Assembly (NCBI RefSeq): GCF_040115645.1
Contig: NC_089545.1
Location: 4,898,001 to 4,962,000, forward strand
Source of the DNA: Euwallacea fornicatus
Lineage: Eukaryota > Arthropoda > Insecta > Coleoptera > Curculionidae
Length of the DNA: 64,000 nucleotides
Reading direction: 5' to 3'
The position numbers and the translations under genes were made by a program. Positions 37,718 through 51,099 of this stretch are shown here, in pieces. How positions within the stretch are numbered: position 1 is the stretch's first letter; each line of letters begins with the position of its first letter. The notes beneath the pieces are model-generated. The model worked only from the letters and a program-made list of their open reading frames with translations, was not told where the DNA came from and made no database searches.

Positions 37718-40700
37718 GTAAGTATTTACACCCCTTTCTACCCACATCCCCTTGGGTACCAATTTGGTACCGGCACCACCACAATCAACAAACCGGTTGG
37801 GGATTTGAATAATGCTCAATCTCTGGGAACGTGGGTCGAGTTTAATGGGGTAATGAGCGTATGTTGGCCAAGAAGAATATTTGCCGTCATTTTTGCGAAA
37901 TTGTATTGACAAAGTAGGTAATTTGCTAATTAAGTCGCATGAAAAATATCTCGTATATAAAGTGTAGTCAAGATAAGGTATGGGGATCTGATAAACAGTA
38001 ATTGCATACAAATTTGGTTAAATTGAGGAAAAATTGCGCATCCAATAGGGTGATTTCACGGTGCAAACGGACCTACGAAATTATTTTCGGTTTTCATTTA
38101 TTTCGGAAAAATCGAATTTTTCTAATTAAAAATGTTTTCTCCGAGTAAACGTAAGGGATAAATAGAAACTAAAATCACTTTGCCATTGCAATGTTTTGTA
38201 AGTTTCAACAAAACGGTTCTAGTTTCATTGTATCACATCTCGTTTGTCGAAAACGAGCATCGGCCTCTTTATTCTAAATACGGCTCTGGCGCATTTAGTA
38301 ATTTACACAATATTTTCATTTTTAAAAATGTTTCATTATTTTTGTAAAAGAAACAGAGGAAGTTTTGATAAAATTATAAGGCTCAACAAGTATGTTATAC
38401 GCCGCTGAAGTTTTGTCCATAGTTGCTTCGGATGGTTGGCACGTTCAAGTAGGGCAAAATGGTTTTAAAGTTTGGAGGATAATAATTTTTTACAAGCTAT
38501 ATTGATATGATATAGGGTGAACTGGTATAAAAATGAAACAAATTTAAAAAATTGGCGATTTTTTTTTATAAGAAAAGTTTATGGTAAACCCTCCAACTCT
38601 TTTCTAAATGCATTTACTATGAATTTCAACATGTTCATACACAAAAAAAAAACGAAACTGTGGAACAATTTTTTTCTGGGCAAACATAGTAGCATCTCAT
38701 TTCCATGTCGCAGGAAATTTATCTGATAAATATTCCTACATAACTCTGGGGTTATACGTCATCCTATTGAAGTCAACAGTTATGTGGTAAAGACACCGGG
38801 ATATTATTTAAAACTTCCTCCAAATCTCTTTCAAACAAAATAGTTATAAAAAAAGATAAATTATTCGATTTTCTAATATTTCAATCCACATTCTCAAGTC
38901 AAACCGTTATTGGTCATGCGCAATCCTGCAGCCATGGAGATTTCTCCAGGACTAGTAATAGGCATTTCTTCTACAGAAAATTCCATTGTTTATCTATCGA
39001 CTTATTTGATGAAATCATTTTATGTAGAAAACTTTCATCATCCACATAATTGTGTGTAGCAATGAAGAAATGTTGTTTGCCTTTCGTCATTAGATGATCG
39101 GAGTGCGTAACAAATTCAAATGTTAAAAACGATCAATTTGCTATGGCCGTTTTCGGAACAAAAAGTTGTTAATTATTCTCAACAAACGAAATGTCTTAAA
39201 ATAAAGTCAAGATGGTCATGTTGAGGCTTATAATAAATGGAAATGGAAAAATTGGTTTAATTTTCACGTACCTCTTTCCATAATTCGGGAGAATTTTTTG
39301 AAATTTGAATATTTCTGTTTTTCCAAAATAAAAAGAATTCAATTATTATTAGATCTGTTGATACAATCAAACTAGTCCCTCGAACGTGCGACTTTTCCCC
39401 CATAAAACAAAACCTGTATTTATTACCGTTTACGAGTTTCCCACGCGGGACATTCCTAACTTGGACACACTGTATGTATAAATAATATGAAACAGAGATT
39501 TAACAACTCTCTAATCTAAATCTACCAGACACTTAACTTAAGCCAGATTCGCTATGTTTACGCAAACGCTGATTTTTATGTTGCAGTGACAAATTACCGG
39601 GTATTATCTAATTATTTTATCGAAAACTGAGAAACATCAATCAATTTTTTGCCAAGAGATTTTTTTTTCATGGACGTAGAGCTTATACCAACCAATAAGG
39701 CTGATGAATCTTGCTAAATTTCAGTTTGTCGTGATTATCGGATCTTCCATTCTTTACAATTTTCCGACCAAATCGTTAGAATAATATAGGCATTGTTGCA
39801 TATAAGAAGGATCGAAATAGTATTTTTCATCTCGACTAGCAACTAAGAAGAAACTTAATGATTTTACAAAGGATCCCTCATAATCTCCTTTCAGCTCTCG
39901 CATGAGGGCTTTTGAGAACGCGATATTTGTGGTCCTTACCACAAATCGGGCTTAGTAGAATTTACTTTTATTTTCAGTGTTTGTTGACGACATTTTTCTA
40001 GGGAATTCCGACTTCTGTTGTCGCTTAAACAAACGTATTACGATTACGAATTTAAATAGAAAGAACATTGGAGATGGCATCCGTAGCTGAGTTAGGTACA
40101 CTTCACAAGTCCAAGCAAATTGAGACCGTTTTAGCTATTTTAAAAATTCCTTTTGGATATTGGACTACCACACTAGAATTTGTTTTCAGTATTTCCTCCT
40201 CTAAAGCTAAATCAGTTTAAGACATGCAGACGAATTTCGCATTAATTTTATGGTGTAAAAACTTCTCTTTCTGGCAAATTTAAAACAAAATTTGATCAAT
40301 TTGAATGGCAAACCACTTTCGACAAATCATTCAGAATATTTTATTGTCAATTACGTATGTAAACAATAGAGAATTTCACCGGGAAAAATTGCCTATTTTT
40401 AGATTCACTATAAATTACAAGAGTATGTGCTTACTTAACACAATTGAAACATTTCAGGAATCTTAACAGCTATTACTTAACATCAAATGTCTCTCAACAC
40501 AGGTTTGGGAACTATTAAAAGCCTATCACTCCTAATAATACTACAAGTATTAGACGAGTGTTCCCACCTTGTTTTGTTTACAATACAACAAAAAATTCTA
40601 TTGGAAATTTATGCAGAAATAAACTCCGTAATTTATTAATTAACCGTGAAATTGTTATACTCGTAATGTTTGGTAGAGTACCGGGTATTTCACAACCAAT

Positions 40701-41383
40701 ACGACAATTTAATTGACCATTTCTAAGCAGTATTTAACTAAATATGAAAGGGCAGACAATTTTAGTTTTGTGGGGGTCAGCCAAATGGCAATCGCTGACA
40801 AACAACAATAAATAGTTGCTAAATCTAGGTGTCTGTTATATGAAGTGCGAACATAGTTGAATGTTGTTGCAATTTGGGTCTATATCCAACGCGAATAAAT
40901 TGAAAGGAATATTTTTAACTCAGAACGTTATTATTAATTGGCATAGTTCTAACGATATTTAATAGGTTATTAATACATTGTTGTGAATGATAGAGGAGAT
41001 TTTTAACCGGCTCGAGGCACGAGGTACTACCCTCCCTTCCTCAAATTACTGCTTTATCCTCATTTAATCGCATAAAAGAAACGAGGAAAGAACACAGTAA
41101 TTTGAGGTATCAGACGCCTAACAATCGCTTGCTGGAACCTCATTGTCTGTCTAAATTGTTATTTAAAGAGATGCTATTCCTAAGTCGGTAATTAATATTA
41201 ACATGAGTGCAGTGTATATTTAAATACTCATAATTATTTATTTTTTAACGCGATGGTAAAGTTTATATTTCGTGGTAAATGGATTCAAAACACCACACTC
41301 GACAACAAATGTTACATATGAAGGTATTGTATTTGAAGCACTCGGATTGATGTTGAGAAATTGACGTTTTTATTCTATAAAGC

Positions 41384-41387
<4 letters not shown>
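37718..41387 (+). other. Wnt6: Wnt6 intron 1, part 1
   Basis: Starts with GTAAGT. AT-rich; no exon or complete transposon recognised. Lone transposon-like ends are at 38048 (TAGGGTGATTT), 38515 (TAGGGTGAACT) and 39466 (GACACACTGTAT). Confidence 0.5.

Positions 41388-41469
<82 letters not shown>
41388..41469. repeat. TA dinucleotide microsatellite, about 80 bp
   Basis: An uninterrupted alternating TA run of roughly 40 units in Wnt6 intron 1. It is likely length-polymorphic. Confidence 0.97.
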
Positions 41470-41472
<3 letters not shown>

Positions 41473-41812
41473 ATAGTTTATATTATGGCTCAAAAATGCT
41501 CTGTTTAAAACTAGAAACACAGTGAAACATCCCCATATAGCGGTAAAGAGAGTGGCAATAACGTTTTCTCTTGCATGTACATAGTATGTTCCAAATTAAC
41601 ACGAGGTACCGGCATCTTGCTATAGCACGTGAGCTATGCAATCCATTTCAGAAGCATCTGAGGCCTTTGCTGATGAGAGATTTATACCCTATTTTCGAAC
41701 ATTGATGTGATTTTTTTTATTATAGTTTTCAAGAAATCTCAATTTTATGCTCATGTAGGAAATTTATTAAAAAATGCTATTTGGTAAGTTAAAAATGACC
41801 GTTGGATATATA
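41470..41812 (+). other. Wnt6: Wnt6 intron 1, part 2
   Basis: No feature recognised between the microsatellite and the transposon. Confidence 0.5.
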
Positions 41813-42835
41813 CACTGCGTACGAAAAGTCCAGCAACCCTGAAGTATCTCGAAAAATACGCAGTTTATTTGAAAATGTCTTGTGTAAAAAATGAAGAAGT
41901 TTAAAAATTCCGCCAAACTACGATATTCAGAAATATACAAAGGACGTCACAAAGTAGCAGTTAATTGACGTTATGTTAGTTCTTATGGAATGGCAAACTT
42001 TCTATGACATTTTCTAATTCAACCTCGCAATCACAAAACATTTCGTGTATAACATGCCCCGAGACCAACTCTAGTGATTCAGCAGCTGTTGCAGAACGAA
42101 AGGAATAAGGAAACAAAATTATTCTTATGGAAATGAATTTATTTTTATTGAGTGCTCAAAATGTGCCTCCTGAACTGCTTGACAATGAGCTAAATTGTAA
42201 TAGAATTTCTCACTGACATGTCCCAGCATTTCAGCCGTAATGAGACGGCATTCGTCTGTAATTATTCTTCAAAACTCGTTTAAATCTGCCGGTTTCGTGA
42301 CATACGCCTTACTTTTTAAGTGGCCCCAAAGAGAATAGTCAAGGAGCGTCAAGTCCTATGATCTAGGGAGCCAAACTGTTTCACCTTTACATCCTACCCA
42401 AACTGCATAATAAGCAAGCTGATTACTAGATAGATTAGACACAAAAAAAGAACAAGCCACTATCATCCTTAGAATGGCATGCCAGATCATCAGATTTGTC
42501 GCATCTGAACATTTTGAACACTTAATCCAATAAAACTAAGTTTGTTTGGTTTTCTTCATACCTGCAGTCACTGCTGAACCGCTAGCGTCAGCTTCAGAAC
42601 ATATTATATGAAATCTGTACAGAATGCGAGGGTGAATTAGAAAATATCATAGAGTCTGCCGTTTCATAGGAAAAAATGCAACTTCAGTTCACTGCTTCTT
42701 TGTGACGCACCTCTTGCGTGTCCGAATACCACAAAGTCGTGATATTTTCGAGCTAATTCAAATTTTATATATGGCTAATATATTGTATGTTTTTTGAGAT
42801 AATTGAGATAATTTCCTGACTTTTCGTACGCACTG
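41813..42835 (+). mobile_element. Decayed mariner-superfamily element
   Basis: The left end CACTGCGTACGAAAAGTC (41813) and the reverse complement of the right end, CAGTGCGTACGAAAAGTC (42835), match at 17 of 18 positions, and TA flanks both sides. The 1,023-bp interior has + strand transposase scraps: near 42470-42520 a frame reads LEWHARSSDLSHLNIL, corresponding to W.ARSPDLSPLDF.L around the third catalytic residue, followed by a decayed C-terminal region with stops. It is an old inactive copy lying in Wnt6 intron 1. Confidence 0.7.
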
Positions 42836-45384
42836 TATATAGATGCATGTATGGTAATCTGAAATGTTTGACATGTTGGCACGCGTGTTGAGCTTAACCA
42901 AATTCAACGAAAAATTTTCAAACGTATTCAGAGTAGAAAAATCTTTCTTCGGAGGCCTAACGGCACAATCTTATCGTTATAAAAAAATGATTATGACGTT
43001 ACAACTTTGACAAGTCACGAAAATGATGGTAAGTATCGTCAACGGTTAAACTTCTGACGAGTTCAACGTTGGTTTGACATGAACGAATTATTAAAAAATC
43101 ATGCAAATTTTTCTTCTATCGGTTTGAGTGAAGAAACACGTTTCCTCTAATTTTGTACGATCACCAAGGTCCGAGATGCTACCCACGCTCTTCCGTATTT
43201 GTATACTTGTTAGTGAAATAATAAATTGAAGACTCAAGATGTTTGTCTTGATATTCAAGGAGCTTTTAGGTAATTATCTTGTCCACCAATGATTTGTTCG
43301 TATTCGCATTATGTGCCAGTCAAGTTAGGTCGTGTTAGTTTTCCGTCCAGTCGTTTATTTAGCCATACTTAAGGTAAATATTATGAATAAAGCACTTGTA
43401 TACAGCACCACCCCGACATTCATCTGAAGCATCCTTGGGAATATGAAAATTCCATCCTACTAAGCTAAATTCATTGTTTCGTGTAACGGTAAACTCGGTA
43501 GGTAATGTGAGCATGTTTATTAGCTTAATAAACAAAAAGGCACACAACTGTCTAAACACCTTTTCGGTTGTAGATATTAATTAAAATGTCGAGCAGCTTT
43601 AACACAATGAGGTGTGAGACAGGTGAAAAATGCTCTTGATAACTGATAACATGGTATTTGAGAACAGGGGTGCTACACGAAGTATTACGCGTATAGCAAC
43701 AATTCAGCATTGGTTTACGATAAATGCATTTCCAGAACAAACATAACTAATAGCAATCAATAAAATTAATTATTCTGTCCTGACCCCAGTTTCCCAGAGA
43801 CCATAGCTAGAACACCAGCGTACAAACCTCCCATGTTCCACATTAAAAACGTTAAAGGCTGATTTATTTGGAACGGTAACCCATGTTCATTTATTAGCTT
43901 TACGATCATGCAAAACTAATTAGTCGGTCCTTTTGTTTAATTAATCGAATTCAGTGCCACTCATCTAAGGACTCGCACCAAGAGCATGTAAACCGACTAT
44001 GAATTATAGCATCGACTGAAGTTATGTGTTGGGTATTTTCAGATAACTGACCTACATAATTAAACTTCTTTGATCGGGCCTGCTCCTTTAAATATACTTT
44101 AGTAAACGCATCATTAGGTGAATAATTGAATATTTGTAAAATAATGGACGATAATACAGCGTTGGTGAAAGGTTTTCGAAAATTAAGTTCATGGACTTTG
44201 TTTAATTTGAGCTTTTATAATGACCCACACAAACGAGACATATTTTGTTTCTGAATATTTTCGGCGATTGCACAACATCATGTACAGAGTCATTTCGCGC
44301 TGCCATTCAAAACTAAAAAAAAATGCAAGAAAGAGTTAGTAAAAATTATAAAGTGAAGTTTGCAAGCCAGTTTTATTTTGCGTATCTTCAGAAATCTTCT
44401 AAGTTTAGTGGACCCTAGCAACCACCTCATTTTCTGGAATGCGGTTCTAATTTGGTCACCATGGATTTTTCAAAAGGACGAAGGCTCGTACGTATAAACG
44501 TTCAAATTTCACGGTTCTACTGCCTCCTGCGTTCATAATTACGCCTTCAATTACCTTGGACAACATGCGGTACTGCTCGTGGGTTATCGTAGTCCATAGA
44601 TCCAGCCATTGGAACTGGAAACTAATCAGTTTTCGTATGTGAGTAGAAGTCGCTACGAAAGTACTACGCGCAAGAAGCTCATAGGTTGTAAACCCGAACG
44701 TCATGGTATGTCTAAGCACGCGTCTATTTTTTTTTCTACGACAAAATACGCGTTTTGGCAAATATCCGTTTTAAATCATAATTTAAACGGGCAATTTTAA
44801 AAACTTCATGATCTTTAAAAAGTTTAATGGACTTTTGAATGTTTTGTCAATTTAAAAATTTCGTTAGTTTTTGAAAATTTCAGCAGTATTAAAGCTATTT
44901 TTTTAACCGACTTGTAGATGTAACTTTTAACTTCATGTTCCGTAAATTCATAAAATTGCTGCAGGAAGTAGCTTTCAACAAAAGCTAATTTTACAGTGAC
45001 CTAATAAAAACTGCTCACTCCCAGTTCACTTAGAGCAGGTGGTTTGGGGTGAAAATAACGTAAAAATGTGTTACTATGTAAAATTACATGCAACTATCCT
45101 ATAGCGGCTAACCGGGCTATACGGCTAAGAGCCGATTCTTCGATGGCCAGTTAGAGAGCGACGGCTATCAGATAACAACTAACTTGCAGATCAAGTGTTT
45201 TTTAAACTGAAGTTAAAGCTGAAAAATTGGAGCAAGAAGAGCTTTTTGAAATACCTCCGCAATGAAGAGAGATACGTTGCCTGATTGTGACCCTTGCCTG
45301 AAGTCACTCCACGTGCAGTTCAGCAGAGCACTGAAGAACCGGTCCTAAGGGTCAAGTCATTAATGTAATGTTAATTGCAAATTG
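42836..45384 (+). other. Wnt6: Wnt6 intron 1, part 3
   Basis: No exon recognised. A 101-codon - strand frame at 44456-44761 has no recognised domain. Confidence 0.45.
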
Positions 45385-45508
45385 GTTTCCATAGAAACGT
45401 TGAAATAGAGACTTAATACTGCTCAGATTCTATATTTTTATGGAAACGAATTGTTACGTCTCACAGCACATTGATAATTTAGCCCTTAGGGCTAGTGTCC
45501 ATGGAAAC
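45385..45508. promoter_or_regulatory. Pair of RFX X-box-like sites
   Basis: GTTTCCATAGAAAC (45385-45398) and GTGTCCATGGAAAC (45495-45508) both fit the X-box consensus of RFX transcription factors, two inverted half sites around AT. A half match (TTTTTATGGAAAC) lies between them near 45437. They are in Wnt6 intron 1. Function is inferred from motif only. Confidence 0.3.
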
Positions 45509-45638
45509 CAAAAATCTCATCAATACTTCAACGAAATATAATCTTAGCTGCGAAGATCGGGAGTGTTTCCGTGCTAGATGTAGAAAGGATTTTTTAGGAG
45601 CAGTTTTTAATTTTTACACGCTTTAGCGAAGAACTTAA

Positions 45639-45664
<26 letters not shown>
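45639..45664. repeat. Poly-T tract, 26 bp
   Basis: An uninterrupted T run in Wnt6 intron 1. It could mark the tail of a - strand retrotransposed sequence, but no target duplication was identified. Confidence 0.9.
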
Positions 45665-45669
<5 letters not shown>

Positions 45670-48600
45670 TGATGGATGAGTGGGGTTGGTTTTGAGTGGT
45701 GGAAACAAATTAGAGTCCCATTCTCTTTAATGAGCAATTTAGTACATTTTTGGGCACGATTCCACAAAACAAGTGTTTTACGTCAGCCACACGTACACCA
45801 TATAAATATTGTGTATACCTACCAAACGTTTACGGCCCCGTAAGCACAAAAACAAATACATCTTAAGTGCGATAGTTTACATTATCAAAACATCGTAAAT
45901 TTGAAGAAGACCCAAATGGCTCGTACTTGTGATGAAAATTTATACCACTGATTTCGTCAAGATCGGATATTTTGACAGGTTTTGTATACGATATGGAGTA
46001 ATTTTTATATATTTCTTAACTGTATGTTTGGCATTAAGATGTGGGCTGTGACGCAGTGAGTTCAGTGCTTGTTTGTCTATTTGCTTAAACATCGAATATG
46101 ATGGGTATTAAAAATGGAAAAGAGCCGGTGTCGAACGAGCGCAGGATGGAGGGATGATAATGCTTAATTACCGTCACTTGGGAGCCAAATTGGAATTAAT
46201 TAGCCTAAGCGGGAGTCTTGCTAGACCCGGTTTACTTGGAGAAAATGCATCGGCACCTGTACCGGAGCAGTGCAACAGGGAAAAAGTAAATGAAAACAAG
46301 TAAGTATTCTCTTATGAATAAACATGAATCGAGCCTCGGCCAGATGTGAGCAAGAAACTACAATAAATTATTAGATAATGCTTCTCGGGAACTGTGTACA
46401 AATTAATTAACATAAACAATCGTTTAATTAAATGGTAATTAAATGTCGTTTTAAAAATCCCGGTAATCGACTGTCAATCAGTTAAGTGGCATAAATTACA
46501 TAAATTATATTTCAGCACAGTGGGTTGTGGAACGTGTTGTTGAGTAACGCAATTTATGTTTGGTATTTCTCGTCGAGTAACGAAAGTACGTCTTTAGTAT
46601 TTCTAGTTAATTTTATAGCTTTATTATTCTACACTGTGCAATAAGTATTTATTGTTTTTCTGGTTTCACATTAAGTCACATTTGGCATCCAAAGCTTATC
46701 GATCAGCGTCAAAACCGAAATCGGACATCTCTGCGGGCTTTGACTAGGAGCAGCGGTAGGGAGGTTACAGTGGTCTCTGCGGGCAATTGTGTCCCATGGG
46801 ATTGGTTGTGATTAAACGATATTTGCCACCTGTGCCGCGGAACAACCGAATGAATTTTACATGAAGTGTCTCGTATGTACAAAACGGCAGAAAGTACTGA
46901 ATTTCCATTTATAATCCAAGATCGGCCTCATTCAGCAGACGTAACAGTTTTGCAACAGTTCGGAGCAAAAGTGACATCGGCTTTCATGCAATTCTCTTCG
47001 AAAGGTAACGTGTCAATCAGTAGAAATTCCAACAGTTGCACAACTGTTGACTGCTCCGAACTCGCCCGTTGAAGTGGGGAGCGTCTACATCAGAAACTTT
47101 CGAACGAAACGCTAGTTCAGGATTACGAAGTGGTTGCTCGCTTAACGAAAAAAGGAAAAACTTCTGAGCAAAGGTAGATGAATGTGGAAGGAGCTAGTTC
47201 GCGTGGCTCGCGAGCCCTTTTACCTGCCTTCAGGAATTGATTTGGTCACGTGACATCTCAGAAATATCTGTTGAAATATTAACATTTCAAAAGCGTTTTT
47301 TTTTTTCGTTGTTCGGCAGAGCTGAAGCTGCTGGAGGCCGATCAAAAATGGGCCAAATTCATTCAGTTTTACGTACCTTAGAGCTTCGTGTTTCATTCAT
47401 ATTTACACCTATCTATTACACCGACGTGACAGAATTGAAATACTTAACCCCTAATGAGCAAGCATGTTTATTTGCTTTGTATAAACGCGATTATCGTCAT
47501 GTGATAGAATTACTCTTAACGTTACTCTCCGAGAACGTCTACTTACTAAGCTAACATTGGTATAATCATAACTCGAATGGACGTTTGTAAACAAGCGGAA
47601 CCGTAAGAATAGCAATCGCTCGTGGTTTCGCCGAATCAAAAATTTAATAGATGAAACTTATTATTAGATACGATAATTACAAGAATTATAATAATTGCTT
47701 ATTCCCTGACCTTCCAATTTTCAGTGGTATCCATCTGAAGCGGAATTTCTCACGACCGGTCCTTATTGTATAAACGCGGCCTAAAAACAAACACACTTCT
47801 TCCACATAGATTGTGCATACAGTTCGAGTGTTTGCCGAAGATATTTTACACGAAAAACAACTTTAACTTCTTTTTATGGGGGCTTTAACGCCTTTGACAG
47901 GTGGCCGGCTGTCTGACTGGTCGCAAATGAATGAAGATGTTTCTTCATCATGCCGGTGCACCAATAGATTCCCGAAGAAGACAAAAGTGTAACTAAACCA
48001 GAGACACAAAAATTGCGCAGGAATGCGAATTGATATTGATTATAAAAGCGCCTGTAAAGGCAAATTGACTGTGAATCGATTTAACGACAGAAAATATTTA
48101 CTCTTTATGGCCATCTCGAATGATTTAAGCAAATTGGTGGCAATATTTTGCGCTAATTAGCTTTGGATTACCTGTATAAATATTTTATAGACAGTTTTTT
48201 TGTTGTTATTTATTGCAGCAATTTTACAGAGCAGCTCTTAAAGAGCTTAAGTATGTTAAATGGCTTAAGCAGTCTATAATCTCGTATAATAAGAGTCCCA
48301 GCACAGGTGTTTACATTGCTCCGGTGATACTTTATTAATGTTTGGTTTTGTGTTCCTCGGCCAGTGCAATTCTCGTGCATTTTTGTTGCTTCAAGCAGCA
48401 TTCTGTGTAAAAACTGAAACTGCACAATGTCTCATTAGACCATTCTTACGTGCATTCTGCTGAGTTTCCCACCTACCTGATTTACTCAAGACATGGATAA
48501 CTGCACTTTTTTTTTGTTCGAGCAATTCATTCCAGTCGGTCCCTCCATAAGCTCAAAATCGAAATTATCGGAGGCTCACGTCATCAGGGAAGGATAGGTC

Positions 48601-49384
48601 CCTTCGGACTGGATCTAAGGAATATCTGGTCCGTGGACCAGTACATCGATTTCCGACATTTTTTTCGAGTGTTTCTTGAATCAGCGATCTAGACCAAGCT
48701 AAACAACTAAGTTGTGCTCCATCACAGCAATCAGCAAGTGAGTTTTGACGCGTGTCGTGTGTTTTCGAAATTCTTTGTGTTATAAATTTTTAATAACGAT
48801 ATTTATCATCGTTAGCAGTAGACAATCGTTTAAATCGTTAAAGTGAAATGGCAGTCATTAATGTCATTTGATCGTGTCATCGGTGTTAATGATAGCTACT
48901 ACATAATGATATGTCTACAACACACCTCGCTATTTTGCCGTAAAATAAAGGTCATCAAATGCTCATGTAATCCATTGTTTTGGAGATTGGCATCAGAATA
49001 TGTGGTGTGCTACAGGTGACTGATTAATGATTGTCTTATTAAAATTTATATCCGCTTCGAGAATCCGATGATTTTGCCTTGAAATGACGATGGTGTAACA
49101 TTTGTTATTGTGAATTTTCTTTTGTGAAAATAATTATGGGTAGTTATTGCTCTCGTCATACTTAAGCCCATTTTAGGTTCCGCTGCCTCTAGAAAATTTA
49201 TTAAAGACATAAATAAGTGAATATACGGGTTTTACCGTGTCAGCGAAAGCCTACTTCTTGTGAAATAGTTTTCCAAACTTGCCACAATATTTATTGGCAA
49301 AATTCTTGAGCTAGCTAGGCAGGTATGCACATGTAATAACTTTACAAGGATAACTTTTACGAGTTCTGAAAATGGGCAAGCGTA
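45665..49384 (+). other. Wnt6: Wnt6 intron 1, part 4
   Basis: No exon recognised. A 10-bp inverted pair (GTTCGGAGCA near 46958 and TGCTCCGAAC near 47052) bounds a short open frame and is probably a small repeat. Confidence 0.45.
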
Positions 49385-49765
49385 CAGGCTGTCTCAGAAA
49401 CAGTGAGACAAACGGGAATTGGACGTAACGGTTCAAAAAATAGAGCGAATCAACCAAACTTGCCTTATACAAATATTACTTGTTTTCGTTCGACTGTGGC
49501 CACTGTGACGTCCTGACTTAGGTCCGTCCGATTTCCTTTTCTGGAGTTTTTCGCTTTTTTACTTATTTAGCCGTTGATATTATTAATTAATGCATTTTAG
49601 TAGCATTAAACACTCAGGGTTTAACACCACGCCTTGACACCTTGTAGAACGAGAAAAGCCAAATTTGATGCTTCAAAAGGAGTCAAATTTAGTTTAACGG
49701 CTCTAATCTTTTCTCCGCTGACACGCTGCACTTATTTGAACCTGTAACGTTTCTGGAACACCCTG
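49385..49765 (+). mobile_element. Small decayed element with transposase scrap
   Basis: The right end CACCCTG (49759-49765) and the left end CAGGCTGTCTCAGAAAC (49385, preceded by TA) are imperfect inverted copies; the right arm in reverse reads CAGGGTGTTCCAGAAAC. Between them near 49494-49553 a + frame reads W-P-L-stop-R-P-D-L-G-P-S-D-F-L-F-W-S-F, the third catalytic motif of a mariner-superfamily transposase with one stop. It is a deletion derivative of about 380 bp in Wnt6 intron 1. Confidence 0.6.
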
Positions 49766-50712
49766 TGTAACCCTCGCCTACAAGATTTACTACACAGCAT
49801 TTTTGAACATCCAATGATGCTACGCAATATATGAACGATTAAGTTGACAAGATAAATTATTGGGTCCAACTGATTTGTTAGTACGATGTCCAAAAATTGA
49901 TTTGATACATTAAACAATTCAAAAATAGGCTTAAATGCCATATGCAAAGCTCTAAAATTGCTTATTTATGGCGGTTGCTCGTTGAAAGTGTCGTGCCGGA
50001 GTGAAGGATATGGCCGTTTTATAATGGTTATGTATGGTCTGTGTTGTGTTAATCATTTTGCAGACAAGTTCAGTCCACACTAAAGTATCGTAAAGTAATT
50101 TATGGGTGTGCTATTAAAGACAGCCTGCGTGAAATTCGAAATAAATTTTTTCGCATTTTAGACCAGAAAGTTCCGCAAATGTATTTAGATATACACATGT
50201 TTTACCGAATTGTGTTTGGAAAAAATACGGTAAGGCGGTGTTGGAAGGGTCTCAATTGCTCTCCTCGCAAATCGGAGGTGCATTTTCAACCAGCTATCCA
50301 TAGACGTCCTAATTTTATTAAGGCTTCGATTTTTCACCAATAAAAAAAATATTTCTTTTCTGTTGTCTACTGCCAAGAAGGCACTTGTCCAACACTGTTT
50401 TCACAGCTTCGCCGTCGAACCGACATGTTTGACATAACATGTCAACTAGTGCTTAATTTACGTTGAGCAGAGCCCTGATTTATTCGAGAAAATGACTCGT
50501 CGAGTGATTGAATGTAAGGAAGTGCATGTGATTAAGGTTAGAATGAAGTTCTTACTTGGTTGCCACACAAAATTTTACGTTGCCTTTATTAGAGAACCTT
50601 CGTAATCTTATGTTTTGTACACGAATATAACGTGTTTGTCACCGGTGTTTTACCGAACCTGTGGATTTCTTTATCTCTTCACAATTTTTCCCGAATAGGT
50701 AGAAACAAACGG

Positions 50713-51020
50713 TGGCGCAAAAAGCGTGCCCCCTTTTCACCCCCTAACTGCAAAAATACGTAGCAAGATATTTACTACGTTTTTCTTGTAAAACGAGAGG
50801 ACGCACTCAGGTTTGTTATGCATTGCATTCAACTTGAATACTCTAACGTATGTATATCATGAATTGTAAATTACACACATACTACATTCCAGGCGAGGCC
50901 TCACAAGCGTCGCGACATAACGTCTTCATAACGCGATTGCCCGTTTTGACGTCACTCCTTTTTACTTAATCAACGAAAATAAGGGGGGCGAAAAATACGG
51001 GCACACTTTTGGGCGTTAAA
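50713..51020. mobile_element. Possible fold-back MITE
   Basis: GGCGCAAAAAGCGTGCCCCC near 50715 and, reversed, GCCCAAAAGTGTGCCCG from the region ending near 51016 resemble each other and extend a little inward (CCCCCTAA / CCCCCCTTA). The arms are only about 40 bp and imperfect. No coding content. Confidence 0.35.
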
Positions 51021-51099
51021 TGGTACTTTTATGCCCTAGGGTTGACACCCCCTGGGACACGAAGGACAAGAGCAACGCAAAACAAACGCTTCCAGAAAA

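Noticed and set aside
37550..38011. 153-codon open frame on the - strand
   Set aside because: It lies antisense across the Wnt6 leader and signal-peptide exon, has no domain, and its length is explained by the GC-rich composition there.
41263..41520. 85-codon frame with repeated YI residues
   Set aside because: It is simply the TA microsatellite translated.
44456..44761. 101-codon - strand frame in Wnt6 intron 1
   Set aside because: Searched by eye for transposase or RT motifs and found none convincing.
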